Part shown: positions 6,983-17,180 of the stretch, in pieces
Layout of the letters: every line of letters begins with the position of its first letter
Position numbering within the stretch: position 1 is the first letter of the stretch
Translations under genes and position numbers: made by a program
NCBI GenBank assembly: GCA_018335795.1
Contig: JAGXRP010000006.1
Location: 86,129-150,128 of the forward strand
Length of the DNA stretch: 64,000 nucleotides
Direction of reading: 5' to 3'
Origin: Desulfobulbaceae bacterium
GTDB taxonomy: Bacteria; Bacteroidota; Ignavibacteria; Kapaibacteriales; UBA2268
Notes under the pieces: model-generated
What the model was told of the DNA's origin: nothing
Database searches by the model: none
What the model saw: only the letters and a program-made list of their open reading frames with translations

Positions 6983-9763
6983 ATGAAACAATATGTAGTT
7001 TTTACTCGGATTCTTTTACTAACGTTAACTTTTATTTTACTCAGCTTTTCCTCCAACGCTAAAAAACTCTTCACTTTAGATGATGCGATGAAGTTCAAAT
7101 CGCTACACAATGCGGTAATTAGCGAAAATGGTTTTTGGGTGGCTTATCATGTATCTCCCGACAGAGGCGACCCAACCGGCTACATTCAATCAACTACAGA
7201 TTCATCAAAATTTGAAATCGAAAGAGCTACTCGACCAGTGTTTACACGTGACGATGTTTATACAGGATTTACATGGGTGCCAAAGTCACTTGATATTGAG
7301 AATGCAAAAACTCCAAAGGACAGACCCAAAAATGGTTTCGTGCTTGTAAAAAATACAACCGGAACTATTGATAAAATCAAAGATGTCAAAAAATTCGAGT
7401 TTTCGGATGATTCAAAGTGGTGCATATATCATAAATTTGAGAATGATGAAGAAAAGAGCGAAAAAATGAAGAAGAAGCCTATTGGGTCCGAACTTGTTAT
7501 CAGGCATTTATTTTCGCAAACTGAAATTCGTGTTGATTATGTGACTGAATACACTTTGGATAGTGCCGGAGCTTACATTTTTTATAGTGTTTCATCGCCG
7601 GATGGGGAACGGGACGGATTATATTTGCGGAGACTACTTGAAACATTCGCTCCTGAAGTAACCGTTAACAAAGCCGAAAACACACTCTATTCCGGATTAG
7701 CATATGCTCCAAAAACTAAAGCATTGGGATATATTTCCTCAACATTGACTAAAGAGGGCGTTCCAAAAGAAGGCACCTTGATGATTTGGGAAGAAATCAG
7801 GGCTCAACAATACCAAATCGCTTTGACCCCACAGACGGCTCCCAAAGGTTGGTACATACCATATAATAATAGTACAAAATGGAGCGATGACGGTCTGAGT
7901 TTGTTTATCGGGCTAAAACCCGATGCAGAACGTGACACAATCGAAACGAAACCAATCACTTATACTGATGATACTTTCTACAATATTGATTCAGTACGGA
8001 CAAAATCATCTGAGTTTGTATGGCATTGGGATGACCCATTAATCAGTTCCAATCAAGTTAATTGGTGGAATAAGAGCAAAGACAGAACATTCACATCGGT
8101 TTACAATCTTCGAAGTAAAAGATTTTTTCAATTAGCAGATTCGACTTGCAATAATGTTGTTGCAGCTGATAATTCGATTTTCACAATCGGCTATGACAAC
8201 ACTCCATACCAAAAAGAAATCACTTACGATGGTTGGTTTTTCGATTTATATGTATTCAATTTGGCAACAGGAGCTAAGAAAAAAATTGCAACAAGAATTT
8301 CCGAATCGGCACATTTATCACCTCAAGGAAAATTCGTTTTATTCTTCCAAAATAAACATTGGCATATTTATGATACGAACAAAGACTTGTTGTCGAACAT
8401 CACCAAAGATATACCAATACCATTTTATGATGTAGATAACGACATTCCTGCAGAAGCCGGAAGTTACGGCATAGGTGCATGGTTTGAAGATGACATGTAT
8501 GTTTTAATAAACGAGAAATATGATTTTTACAAGTTTTTCACGACAGACCCCGGCTCATTTATCAACATGTCAGCCACTATTGGACGCAAACATCAATTAC
8601 AATTCCGATATACAAATCTTGACCCGAGAAAAAAAGTTATAATGACAAAAGATACTTTCTATGTACATGTATATTCAGAAAAGTTGAAATGCACCAATAT
8701 GTTCTTTTTCGAAGAGCATATATCTGGCGGAATCAATGTAACAACAGAATCCGGTGCAGGACTTTACGAGGAAAAGACATTCACAATTCTTGGCAGATCT
8801 AATAATAACAAGTTGATTTTCTCACGAGAAAGTTATGATGAATTCCCTGATATTTGGTTGGCAGACAATCCATTGCTCGATAATCCCATAAAAATTACGA
8901 ATATAAACCCTCAAATGAGGAATTTGAAATGGGGTACAACAGAAATTGTACGATGGGTAACTCCTCTGGGAGATTCATTGGACGGATATATCATCAAACC
9001 CGACGGTTTCGACCCGAAAAAGAAATATCCTGTTTTAGTGTATTATTACGAACGATTTTCTTCGAGAACTTTTACTTTTTATCAACCTAGAATAAATCAT
9101 CGTCCAATTTATCAGCTTTATACTTCTGATGATTACTTAGTATTTGTCCCTGATGTAGTATATAAGACAGGACGCCCTGGTTATGATGCAACCGATGCCA
9201 TACTTTCGGGACTCAAAGTACTGATAGACCGTGGAATTGCTGACCCTGATAGACTTTGCATTCAAGGGCATTCTTGGGCAGGTTACCAAACAGCATTTGT
9301 GATTACCCAAACAGACATATTCAAAGCAGCTTCAGCCGGAGCACCCGTAGGGAATATGACGAGTGCTTATAGTCAGATCAGAACCGAGAGCGGGCTTGCA
9401 CGCCAATTCCAATACGAAAAGCAGCAAAGCCGAATTGGTGGAAATTTGTGGGATTCCTTGGATAATTATATGAATAATTCGCCTGTTTTCCTCGCACGAA
9501 ACATCAACACTCCTTTACTGATATTGCATGGCAACGAAGATGAAGCAGTACCATTTTCGCAAGGTGTCGAGCTATATTTGGCACTTAGGAGATTAGAGAA
9601 ACCTTGTGTGCTTGTTGAATACAACAAAGAGCCCCACCACCCGAGAAAATACGAGAACAAATTGGATTGGCAAATAAAAATGAAAGAATGGTTCGACCAT
9701 TACGTTTTAGGCAAAGAAGCTCCAAAATGGATTACAGACGGCAAACCATATTATGGGAAATAG
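6983..9763 (+). CDS. Exported S9-family prolyl oligopeptidase-like peptidase
   Basis: A serine peptidase of about 926 residues with a signal peptide (MKQYVVFTRILLLTLTF...SSNA) if translation starts at 6983. The ATG at 6953 would add ten residues ahead of it. The N-terminal two-thirds is a propeller-like domain (for example 'KFEFSDDSKWCIYH' and 'ARISESAHLSPQGKFVLFF'). The C-terminal alpha/beta hydrolase has the nucleophile in GHSWAG (about residue 764), the acid in HGNEDEAVP (about 850) and the base in KEPHHP (about 884). The triad is complete, so it should be active in the periplasm on peptides. It runs divergently from the B12 operon and its end overlaps the next gene by 11 bases. The exact subfamily is not resolved. 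Confidence 0.88.
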   Translation: MKQYVVFTRILLLTLTFILLSFSSNAKKLFTLDDAMKFKSLHNAVISENGFWVAYHVSPDRGDPTGYIQSTTDSSKFEIERATRPVFTRDDVYTGFTWVPKSLDIENAKTPKDRPKNGFVLVKNTTGTIDKIKDVKKFEFSDDSKWCIYHKFENDEEKSEKMKKKPIGSELVIRHLFSQTEIRVDYVTEYTLDSAGAYIFYSVSSPDGERDGLYLRRLLETFAPEVTVNKAENTLYSGLAYAPKTKALGYISSTLTKEGVPKEGTLMIWEEIRAQQYQIALTPQTAPKGWYIPYNNSTKWSDDGLSLFIGLKPDAERDTIETKPITYTDDTFYNIDSVRTKSSEFVWHWDDPLISSNQVNWWNKSKDRTFTSVYNLRSKRFFQLADSTCNNVVAADNSIFTIGYDNTPYQKEITYDGWFFDLYVFNLATGAKKKIATRISESAHLSPQGKFVLFFQNKHWHIYDTNKDLLSNITKDIPIPFYDVDNDIPAEAGSYGIGAWFEDDMYVLINEKYDFYKFFTTDPGSFINMSATIGRKHQLQFRYTNLDPRKKVIMTKDTFYVHVYSEKLKCTNMFFFEEHISGGINVTTESGAGLYEEKTFTILGRSNNNKLIFSRESYDEFPDIWLADNPLLDNPIKITNINPQMRNLKWGTTEIVRWVTPLGDSLDGYIIKPDGFDPKKKYPVLVYYYERFSSRTFTFYQPRINHRPIYQLYTSDDYLVFVPDVVYKTGRPGYDATDAILSGLKVLIDRGIADPDRLCIQGHSWAGYQTAFVITQTDIFKAASAGAPVGNMTSAYSQIRTESGLARQFQYEKQQSRIGGNLWDSLDNYMNNSPVFLARNINTPLLILHGNEDEAVPFSQGVELYLALRRLEKPCVLVEYNKEPHHPRKYENKLDWQIKMKEWFDHYVLGKEAPKWITDGKPYYGK

Positions 9764-10265
9764 TGTGAATATAAAAGCAAGTGAATATATTGAAGCTCTC
9801 AATATGCAAAAACATATTGAGGGCGGATATTTTTGCGAAACATTTAGGTCTCAATATTCAGTGTTATCGGATAATTTACTTGATAGATTTAGTGGAAAAC
9901 GCACTTTGATGACCTCGATTTACTTCTTATTGGAAGGCAAGGACATTTCAAAATTGCACAAAGTACGTGGAGATGAAATTTGGTTTTTTCATGACGGTTC
10001 ACCTGCAATTATTGAAATTCTCAATACAAATGGGTCAATTGATAAAATGGTTCTCGGGACAGATGTCAAATCCGGGCAATTACCACAGATAATCATTCCC
10101 GCAGACACTTGGTTTACAGCAAAAATTGCTGTGGAAAACAGCTTCATATTGCTTGCTTGCACAGTAGCACCCGGATTTGAATATGATGATTTTGAATTGG
10201 CAAAACCCGAAAAACTCTTAGTCGAATTTCCGCATTTAAAAGAATTTATTTTAAAAACAACCTAA
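9753..10265 (+). CDS. DUF985 cupin-fold protein
   Basis: 170 residues resembling the DUF985 (cupin_5) family: 'HIEGGYFCETFRS' near the start, 'TSIYFLLEGKDISKLHKVRGDEIWFFHDG' in the middle and 'WFTAKI...LLACTVAPGFEYDDFELA' near the end. These are the strand and loop signatures of a small double-stranded beta-helix. The His and Glu in the 'LHKVRGDEIWFFH' stretch are candidate metal ligands. It starts 11 bases inside the peptidase gene in another frame, so it is co-transcribed. No signal peptide, so cytoplasmic. Substrate unknown. Confidence 0.82.
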   Translation: MGNSVNIKASEYIEALNMQKHIEGGYFCETFRSQYSVLSDNLLDRFSGKRTLMTSIYFLLEGKDISKLHKVRGDEIWFFHDGSPAIIEILNTNGSIDKMVLGTDVKSGQLPQIIIPADTWFTAKIAVENSFILLACTVAPGFEYDDFELAKPEKLLVEFPHLKEFILKTT

Positions 10266-10280
10266 ACGGAGTTTAATGCA

Positions 10281-11408
10281 ATGGATTTGAAAGTCACAAC
10301 TGTAAAATCAAAGTCAGATTTGGTGAAATTCATCAAATCGCAATGGAATTTTTATCAAAACGACAAGTATTTCATACCACCTATAATTGCTGACAGAATC
10401 AAATTACTCAGCAAAGATAGGAATCCATTCTTCAAACATGCCGAAATGGAGTTGTTCATGGTCGAATCCGACGGCAAAGTTGTCGGAAGAATTGCTGCAA
10501 TCAAAAACGACAATCATAATATTATTCACAAAGATAAAATCGGATTTTTTGGCTTTTTCGAGTGCATTGACAATCAAGAAGTTGCTGATTTGCTTTTCCA
10601 AAAAGCTACGGATTGGCTGAAAAGCAAGGGACTGACTCATGCAAGAGGACCACTTAATCCGTCTATTAACGACGAAATCGGAACATTGATTGAAGGATTC
10701 GACGATAGCCCGCAGATACTTATGACTTACAATCCCCGATATTATCCAAAACTTATCGAAAACGCAGGATTCGCCAAAGTGAAGGATTTATTTGCATACA
10801 AGTTGCATTACAGGGATTTCGCAACAGACAAGATGAAAAGATTGCAGGGACTATTGCGTGAAAAATACAAAGTCACCGTTAGAGAAGTAAATTTCAAGAA
10901 CAAGAAGCAATTTCTTGAAGATATCGAAACACTCAAAGGGATTTATAATAAAGCGTGGCAAATGAATTGGGGTGCCGTGAAAATGACTGATGAAGAATTC
11001 GACTATTTAGCTGCAGATTTGAAACCAATAGCTGAACAAAGTTTAGTTTACATTATTGATGTCAAAGGCAAACCTGCAGGATTTCATATCGCTTTGCCGG
11101 ATTTGAACCAAGTTTTCAAATATAATCGGAGTGGAAGTATGATTGGGGCTATTTGGCACATGTTGACCAAAAAACGTACAATTAACAGAGTTCGAATCAT
11201 GGTGCTCGGCGTTTTGCCTGAATACCAAAAGCTCGGACTTGATGCCATTTTATATTATGAATCGGGCGAAAGAGCCGACAAATTGAAGCTGAACGACGCA
11301 GAAGCATCATGGATTCTGGAAGACAACGAGATGATGAACAAAGGGTTGACCACGTCTATGAACGGAAAGGTTTACAAAAAATATCGCGTTTACGAAAAAG
11401 CAATTTGA
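10281..11408 (+). CDS. YghO-like GNAT-fold acyltransferase family protein
   Basis: 375 residues, no signal peptide. The start (KSKSDLVKFIKSQWNFYQND, then 'FIPPIIADR...NPFFKHAEMELFMVESDGKVVGRIAAI') matches a family of large GNAT-like proteins typified by E. coli YghO. Later, 'RVRIMVLGVLPEYQKLGLDAILYYE' resembles the acyl-CoA binding motif region of GNAT folds. These proteins are usually annotated as putative N-acetyltransferases, and their substrate is not established. The gene follows the cupin gene by 15 bases and probably belongs to the same transcript. Confidence 0.72.
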   Translation: MDLKVTTVKSKSDLVKFIKSQWNFYQNDKYFIPPIIADRIKLLSKDRNPFFKHAEMELFMVESDGKVVGRIAAIKNDNHNIIHKDKIGFFGFFECIDNQEVADLLFQKATDWLKSKGLTHARGPLNPSINDEIGTLIEGFDDSPQILMTYNPRYYPKLIENAGFAKVKDLFAYKLHYRDFATDKMKRLQGLLREKYKVTVREVNFKNKKQFLEDIETLKGIYNKAWQMNWGAVKMTDEEFDYLAADLKPIAEQSLVYIIDVKGKPAGFHIALPDLNQVFKYNRSGSMIGAIWHMLTKKRTINRVRIMVLGVLPEYQKLGLDAILYYESGERADKLKLNDAEASWILEDNEMMNKGLTTSMNGKVYKKYRVYEKAI

Positions 11409-11503
11409 TTTTTATTTGCAAAACGAGCAATCATGATTATAATTTCAGAGGATTGATTCGTCTATTGTTTTTATTACTAAATGAGAATAAGACAGAAGAA
11501 TAA

Positions 11504-13600
11504 ATGAATTTTCTGAATCCTTTGATTTTAATTGGTCTTGTAGCAGCAGGAATACCATTACTACTACATCTTTTGAATCTCCGTAAATTAAAGACGGTGG
11601 ACTTTTCCACGTTAAAATTTATCAAGGAATTACAAAAGACAAAAATACGCAAACTCAAACTGAAGCAAATTCTGTTGCTGATTCTTCGGACTTTAATTGT
11701 CATTTTTGCAGTTATGGCATTTGCCCGACCTACAATCGAAGGCTCACTTCCTTTTTTTGAGTCTTATGCCAAATCAAGCGTTATTATCATTGTTGATAAT
11801 TCGTTCAGTATGGATATTTCGGACGAATACGGAAATAGATTGAATCAAGCTAAAAACGCAGTTCGAGCATTAATGAAAAACATGAACGAAGGCGACGAAA
11901 TAGCACTTTTCGAAATGGCAAATAATAAATTCGACGTTTTGAACACATTTGCGACCAGCACAGAACTAATCGAATCGAATTTAAATAATATCAAAATCTC
12001 TCCTCTACCGGCAAAGTTGGACAATAGTCTGAAATTTGCTCAATTAATTTTGGAAGATGCTAAAAATTTGAACAAAGAGATTTTCATTATATCAGATTTC
12101 CAATCAAATGTATTCGAAACGGCAGAATTTGATTCAATTAAGTTGAAAGACCCGTCAGTAAGTATTTTTTTACTACCAGTAGGAGCAAATTCTAAAGCAT
12201 CGTTGAATAATTTGAGCATAGATTCGCTGAATTTATTGAGTAGTATTTTCATCCCCAATCGTCCCGTTGAAGTAGAAGCATTCATACGCAATAGTTCCAA
12301 TAAAGATATTAAAGGTGCTGTGGTCAGTATGTTGTATAATGACCAACGAGTGGCACAACGGGCGATTGACGTTCCGGCAGGTAAAAGCATTTCGGTAGCA
12401 ATTGCTGCTCCTCCCCAATCACGCGGACCTATCAAATCAACTATAATGACCGAAAATGATGTTTTGGATTATGATAACACGAGTTACTTCGGATTCCATA
12501 TTCCCGAATCGCCTAGAATTTTGATTGCGGGTGAACAATCAGACGTCTTTTTTATAGAAAATGTATTGAGAGCATCTGATGAAAATAAAGAAAATTCGCT
12601 GACTGTAGTTAGTCCACAGTTGTTTGCATCGCAAAACCTCGCATCGTTCGACCTTTTGATTTTAGCCGGTGGCGATTATTCCAAATCCGATTTTGACAGA
12701 ATTACACAATATCTTGAGAATGGTGGCTCTGCAATAGTATTCCCTGTGAATGTCAAAAACATTGCAGATTTATCATATTTTACATCAAAGCTGGGATTAG
12801 GCAATTCGACTGAAATAGTATTTGAACCAAACAAGCCCGGAAACTTTACAATTGTCGAATCTTCGCATCCAATTTTTGATAATGTCTTCAAAAAGGGCGA
12901 ATCGGAAATCAAAAATGTCGAATCACCAAAAATTTACAGAGCCGTAAAAGTTGACGGTGGCAGAACAATTATCAAATCAACCGATGGCGTATTTTTCGTA
13001 GAAAATGAAGTCGGCGAAGGAAAAGTTTACTATTTCGGCGTTAAACCAACAACACAATGGAGTGATTTCCCTTTTGTAGGAATTTTTCCGGCTTTGATAC
13101 ATCGCAGTATGATACTACTTACATCATCATCGGACAAAGCAATCGAATCGATTATTGGCAATTCAGCTAATATAATAATCCCAAAAAGATATGCAGGAAC
13201 TAATCGCTTTAGAATCGTTGACCCAAGCGGTAACGATTTGTATCGTGAAGTGGTCAACTTACCCTCAGGTGCTGTTGTCACCCTTGAAAACCTGACTCTT
13301 AAAGGAATTTATCAAATTTTCGATGAAAAAGGTAACTTTATCACCCAAATAGCCGTCAATCATAATAACAGTGAATCTGAAATATTGAAACCAGATATGT
13401 CACAAATTTCAGAACAGGTAAAAACAAGACTGCATGGGGATAATAATTTGAATATTATTGAAGATATTGATAGTATTGATTTAAGACTAAGCCAAGCAAG
13501 GGTTGGGACAGAATTATGGCAATTATTTTTGTTACTGACTTTGATTACAGCCGTTATAGAGATGTTAGTCGCGAGAGTAACTAAAAATGAACAAGTTTAG
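11504..13600 (+). CDS. BatA-like membrane protein with VWA domain
   Basis: 698 residues. The N-terminus has the BatA-type double hydrophobic segment (residues 1-75, including 'LLHLLNLRKLKTVDFSTLKF' and 'LKLKQILLLILRTLIVIFA'). A von Willebrand factor A domain follows, with an intact MIDAS start DNSFS at about residue 98. A glutamine-amidotransferase-like segment around 380-430 (LLILAGGDYSKSDFDRITQY) is common in the longer versions. A final transmembrane helix sits near 672-690. Such proteins are linked to aerotolerance/Bat-type systems, but the MoxR ATPase and other partners are not in this window. Envelope-associated protein complex assembly is a family-level inference. Confidence 0.82.
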   Translation: MNFLNPLILIGLVAAGIPLLLHLLNLRKLKTVDFSTLKFIKELQKTKIRKLKLKQILLLILRTLIVIFAVMAFARPTIEGSLPFFESYAKSSVIIIVDNSFSMDISDEYGNRLNQAKNAVRALMKNMNEGDEIALFEMANNKFDVLNTFATSTELIESNLNNIKISPLPAKLDNSLKFAQLILEDAKNLNKEIFIISDFQSNVFETAEFDSIKLKDPSVSIFLLPVGANSKASLNNLSIDSLNLLSSIFIPNRPVEVEAFIRNSSNKDIKGAVVSMLYNDQRVAQRAIDVPAGKSISVAIAAPPQSRGPIKSTIMTENDVLDYDNTSYFGFHIPESPRILIAGEQSDVFFIENVLRASDENKENSLTVVSPQLFASQNLASFDLLILAGGDYSKSDFDRITQYLENGGSAIVFPVNVKNIADLSYFTSKLGLGNSTEIVFEPNKPGNFTIVESSHPIFDNVFKKGESEIKNVESPKIYRAVKVDGGRTIIKSTDGVFFVENEVGEGKVYYFGVKPTTQWSDFPFVGIFPALIHRSMILLTSSSDKAIESIIGNSANIIIPKRYAGTNRFRIVDPSGNDLYREVVNLPSGAVVTLENLTLKGIYQIFDEKGNFITQIAVNHNNSESEILKPDMSQISEQVKTRLHGDNNLNIIEDIDSIDLRLSQARVGTELWQLFLLLTLITAVIEMLVARVTKNEQV

Positions 13601-13623
13601 AAAATAAATTAAATATAAATGGT

Positions 13624-15315
13624 ATGATTATGAAAAAACTAATAATAGTAACTTTGATGTTGACGGTGTTCGGTATTAGCCGTATAAACGCTGAAGAAGC
13701 CGTTTTTCGAGCGATGCAGACTGAAATAAAACGCAGCATTAGTGAGCTCAAAAAGCAAGAATTCCCGCCCTATTTCATCTCCTATAACATTACAGATGTA
13801 GAAGTAATGGCTATTGTAGCAAGTTTTGGCAAAATTTTGAGCTCCGGCGAAAACAAATCTCGCGTTTTAGATATAGATTTGCGAGTCGGAGATTATGATT
13901 TCGACAACACTCACATAATTCGCGGCAATCCTTTCAATTTCGGTAGTACAGGTGGAGCAATTACTTTACCCTTAGAAACTGATGAAAATGCAATAAGAAA
14001 TATGATTTGGTTTGCTACTGACAGACGATTCAAGAATGCTATCGAAAGGTATGAAAAGGCTATTACCAATAAAGCTGTTAAAGTAGCTGAGGAAGATTTA
14101 TCTGCAGACTTTTCACGCGAAAAGCCCGTTACTTATACCGGTAAAAGAATTGAATTTAAAGTTGATACTTCAAAATGGAGCAATTTAGCACGTGAATTAT
14201 CCGGAATGTTTAATGCACACCCTCTCATTTTTGGTGCATCAGTTCGATTCAATACCGAAATCAAGCATAAATACTATGTGAATACCGAAGGTAGCAAGAT
14301 GAGTTGGTCAGAAACAAATGCAAGAATTTTTGTAAATGCTTATACCAAAGCTGATGACGGCATGACCTTACCTTTATATCGGAGCTATTTTGCATTTACA
14401 CCGGAGGAATTACCAAGTAAGGAACTAATCGCGAAAGACATTGAAGATATGATTAGTTTGCTAAATGATTTGCGAAATGCACCTATTGCCGAAACATTTA
14501 CGGGTCCTGCAATCTTATCAGGAGAAGCTGCAGGTGTATTTTTTCACGAAATATTCGGACATAGAGTAGAAGGTCACAGAGAAAAAGACCCGAATTCGAG
14601 TCAGACATTCAAAAAATCAATCGGGCGTAAAATTCTCCCGGATTTCATTGATGTAGTGTTCGACCCTACAAAAAATGTTCTTAACGGCACTCCTCTTTCA
14701 GGATATTATAAATATGATGACGAAGGCGTAACGGCGGAGAAAGTAGTCACAGTGAAAGATGGCGTTTTCAGCAACTTCCTAATGTCTCGCTCACCTATCG
14801 AGGGATTTTCGCATTCAAACGGTCATGGCAGAAGACAACAAGGATTTCAAGTTGTTTCTCGCCAATCAAATATGATTGTCACGTCTTCTAAAACTGTCAA
14901 AAACGAAGATTTGCGAGAAAATCTTCGTGAAGAAATCATAAAACAAAATAAAGACTACGGGCTACTATTTGTAGAAGTATCGGGTGGTTTTACGTTTACA
15001 TCGCGGACAATCCCGAATGCTTTCAATGTAACACCATTAGTTGTATATAAAGTATATGCTGACGGAAGACCTGACGAACTTGTTCGTGGAGTTGATTTGA
15101 TTGGTACACCTCTTACAACATTTTCGAATATTATTGCAACCGGTGACGATATGGGTATTTTCAACGGCATTTGCGGTGCTGAATCCGGTGGTGTTCCTGT
15201 ATCAGCGTGCTCGCCAAGTTTGCTTGTCAGTACGATTGAAGTGCAAAAGAAATCAAAATCTCAAGCCAAACCGCCAATCCTTGATTCACCTGTTCTGACA
15301 AACAAAGCCAATTAA
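13624..15315 (+). CDS. tldD: Exported TldD-like metallopeptidase
   Basis: 563 residues with a signal-like N-terminus (MIMKKLIIVTLMLTVFGISR, INAEE). The TldD family zinc motif HEIFGH is intact at about residues 308-313, inside 'GEAAGVFFHEIFGHRVEGHR', and the C-terminal 'GGVPVSACSPSLLVSTIEV' end is typical. In E. coli TldD acts with TldE as a cytosolic heterodimeric protease that trims peptides. Here the hydrophobic leader suggests export. The next gene encodes a paralogue lacking the zinc motif, matching the TldD/TldE arrangement. An in-frame ATG at 13630 is an alternative start that would still keep the leader. Confidence 0.85.
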   Translation: MIMKKLIIVTLMLTVFGISRINAEEAVFRAMQTEIKRSISELKKQEFPPYFISYNITDVEVMAIVASFGKILSSGENKSRVLDIDLRVGDYDFDNTHIIRGNPFNFGSTGGAITLPLETDENAIRNMIWFATDRRFKNAIERYEKAITNKAVKVAEEDLSADFSREKPVTYTGKRIEFKVDTSKWSNLARELSGMFNAHPLIFGASVRFNTEIKHKYYVNTEGSKMSWSETNARIFVNAYTKADDGMTLPLYRSYFAFTPEELPSKELIAKDIEDMISLLNDLRNAPIAETFTGPAILSGEAAGVFFHEIFGHRVEGHREKDPNSSQTFKKSIGRKILPDFIDVVFDPTKNVLNGTPLSGYYKYDDEGVTAEKVVTVKDGVFSNFLMSRSPIEGFSHSNGHGRRQQGFQVVSRQSNMIVTSSKTVKNEDLRENLREEIIKQNKDYGLLFVEVSGGFTFTSRTIPNAFNVTPLVVYKVYADGRPDELVRGVDLIGTPLTTFSNIIATGDDMGIFNGICGAESGGVPVSACSPSLLVSTIEVQKKSKSQAKPPILDSPVLTNKAN

Positions 15316-15357
15316 TCAGCTCAAATTGTAAATAAATTAAAAAAAACGGAAAATTTG

Positions 15358-17127
15358 ATGAATAAAATATTTTTGATAATTGTTATTTTCTTGGTTAATG
15401 CCACATTCAGCCTATCTTTAATCAACGATACCAAAAATGACGATGAAATAATGAACGCATTAAGAGATGAAATTTCACGTTCACTCAAGAAATTGAAATT
15501 GGAATCTATCAGAGCACCCTATTACATAGAATATTCGCTTCGAGTAAGAAATCTGTATAATATAAAATCGGATTATGGTTTATTGACTGAGTCTAACTAT
15601 ATGGCATTCGCTCAACTCAATGTAGGCGTTCGTGTAGGTGATTATAAATTCGACAACACTAATTTTTTCGATGTAGGTCTGAGTTTTTTTGGCAGTAGTG
15701 ATGATGAAGAGAATTTCAGGAATCGTCAGATTCCGGTTGAACTTGATTATTCGACATTGAGACGTGAGTTATGGCTCGCAACAGATGCCGCATACAAACA
15801 AGCTGCGGAATTATACTCCAAAAAAGAGGCAATTCTTAAGAGCTTAATGAGACGGGATACAATTCCTGACTTCTTGGAAACAGCACCCACGAAAAATAAA
15901 ATCATCAAAAATATACCGGCATTTGAAACCAAAAAGTTTGAAGATTTGGCGAAAAAGCTGTCCCAATCTTTCAGAAATTATCCCGATATTATTAATGCAA
16001 CAGTCGGAATCGAATATTTACCCGAAAAAGCTTACTACGTCAATAGCGAAGGCACGGAATACATCACGACTGATTATTATACAGGATTGGAAATTGTTGC
16101 ATTCACGCAAGCAACTGACGGAATGCCACTTACGAATTTTTTTACGGCATTAGGGAAAACCCCAAATGACTTGCCTTCGGCAGATTCGCTCATGAAAGCG
16201 GCAAAATCTGTTGCTGATGTTTTGAGCAAAATGACAAAATCAGTCCCGTTAGATGAGCCTTATGCCGGACCTGTAGTATTTGCGGATGCAGCGGCTGGAG
16301 AATTGATTGGGCAAGCTTTCGCACCAAATTTCGTGACCCAAAGAGCACCACTTGCCGAAGGCGGTACAGCTTTTAATGACCGTTTCGGTGCATTTCAAAA
16401 CAAAATCGGGGGACGCGTTCTTCCCGAATTCCTGAGTGTAACAGCAGACCCAGTTAGCGAAAGCATGTATAATACAAGATTTCTCGGTAGTTTCGAACTT
16501 GACGGCGATGGATTGAAACCAAGTAAAGTGAGTTTAGTCGAGAATGGGTATTTAAAGAATTTGCTATCGGAGCGAATCCCCACTCGCAGGGTTAAACAAT
16601 CGAATGCACATAAAAGGGGTGGCTCGGCAATGCTATCGAACATTATTTTCACAAGCGATAAAGAGCATTCCGTTAGTAGTGATTCTTTAATCAACCGAAT
16701 GATGGAACTTTGCAAAGCACGCGAATTGCCCTATGGAATCGTTGTAACTAAACTTTTGAACCAAAATATACTCTTTACGACATTATTCAGGATTGCATAC
16801 GGTGCTTACCAACCTGCAACGGGCAACAACGTAATTACAATTGTGGAAGCATATAAGGTATTTCCCGACGGCAAACGAGAAATAATTCGCGGTGGCGAAT
16901 TGTCTGGTGTAAATGTGCAATCTTTCAAGGACGTACTTTTGATGGGCAACAGTAACTACGTTCATAATTTTCTTTCACCTTCGGTAATTTCGCCATTCAT
17001 AACCGGTGGCGACCAATACTTAGGTGTATCAATCGTTTCGGGCGATTTATTGTTCGAGGATGTTGAAATCAGAAATAGCGAACGTGATTATAAAAAACCA
17101 CCAATTTTAGACAGTCCTTTAAAGTAA
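15358..17127 (+). CDS. Exported TldE/PmbA-like non-catalytic partner
   Basis: 589 residues from the ATG at 15358 (a TTG just upstream is also possible). A leader peptide (MNKIFLIIVIFLVNATFSLS) is followed by a TldD/PmbA fold that aligns with the preceding gene: 'GPVVFADAAAGELIGQAF' corresponds to its active-site helix, but the HExxxH residues are replaced, so no zinc site is visible. The shared tail 'KKPPILDSPLK' resembles the preceding protein's 'KPPILDSPVL'. It is most likely the inactive half of a heterodimer, as TldE is for TldD, though the two share more sequence character than the E. coli pair. The gene lies 42 bases downstream, probably in one operon. Confidence 0.8.
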   Translation: MNKIFLIIVIFLVNATFSLSLINDTKNDDEIMNALRDEISRSLKKLKLESIRAPYYIEYSLRVRNLYNIKSDYGLLTESNYMAFAQLNVGVRVGDYKFDNTNFFDVGLSFFGSSDDEENFRNRQIPVELDYSTLRRELWLATDAAYKQAAELYSKKEAILKSLMRRDTIPDFLETAPTKNKIIKNIPAFETKKFEDLAKKLSQSFRNYPDIINATVGIEYLPEKAYYVNSEGTEYITTDYYTGLEIVAFTQATDGMPLTNFFTALGKTPNDLPSADSLMKAAKSVADVLSKMTKSVPLDEPYAGPVVFADAAAGELIGQAFAPNFVTQRAPLAEGGTAFNDRFGAFQNKIGGRVLPEFLSVTADPVSESMYNTRFLGSFELDGDGLKPSKVSLVENGYLKNLLSERIPTRRVKQSNAHKRGGSAMLSNIIFTSDKEHSVSSDSLINRMMELCKARELPYGIVVTKLLNQNILFTTLFRIAYGAYQPATGNNVITIVEAYKVFPDGKREIIRGGELSGVNVQSFKDVLLMGNSNYVHNFLSPSVISPFITGGDQYLGVSIVSGDLLFEDVEIRNSERDYKKPPILDSPLK

Positions 17128-17180
17128 TCGTTAAAATGACTATTTTTGATGTTATGAAATATTAATTTATCTGAGAGGAT

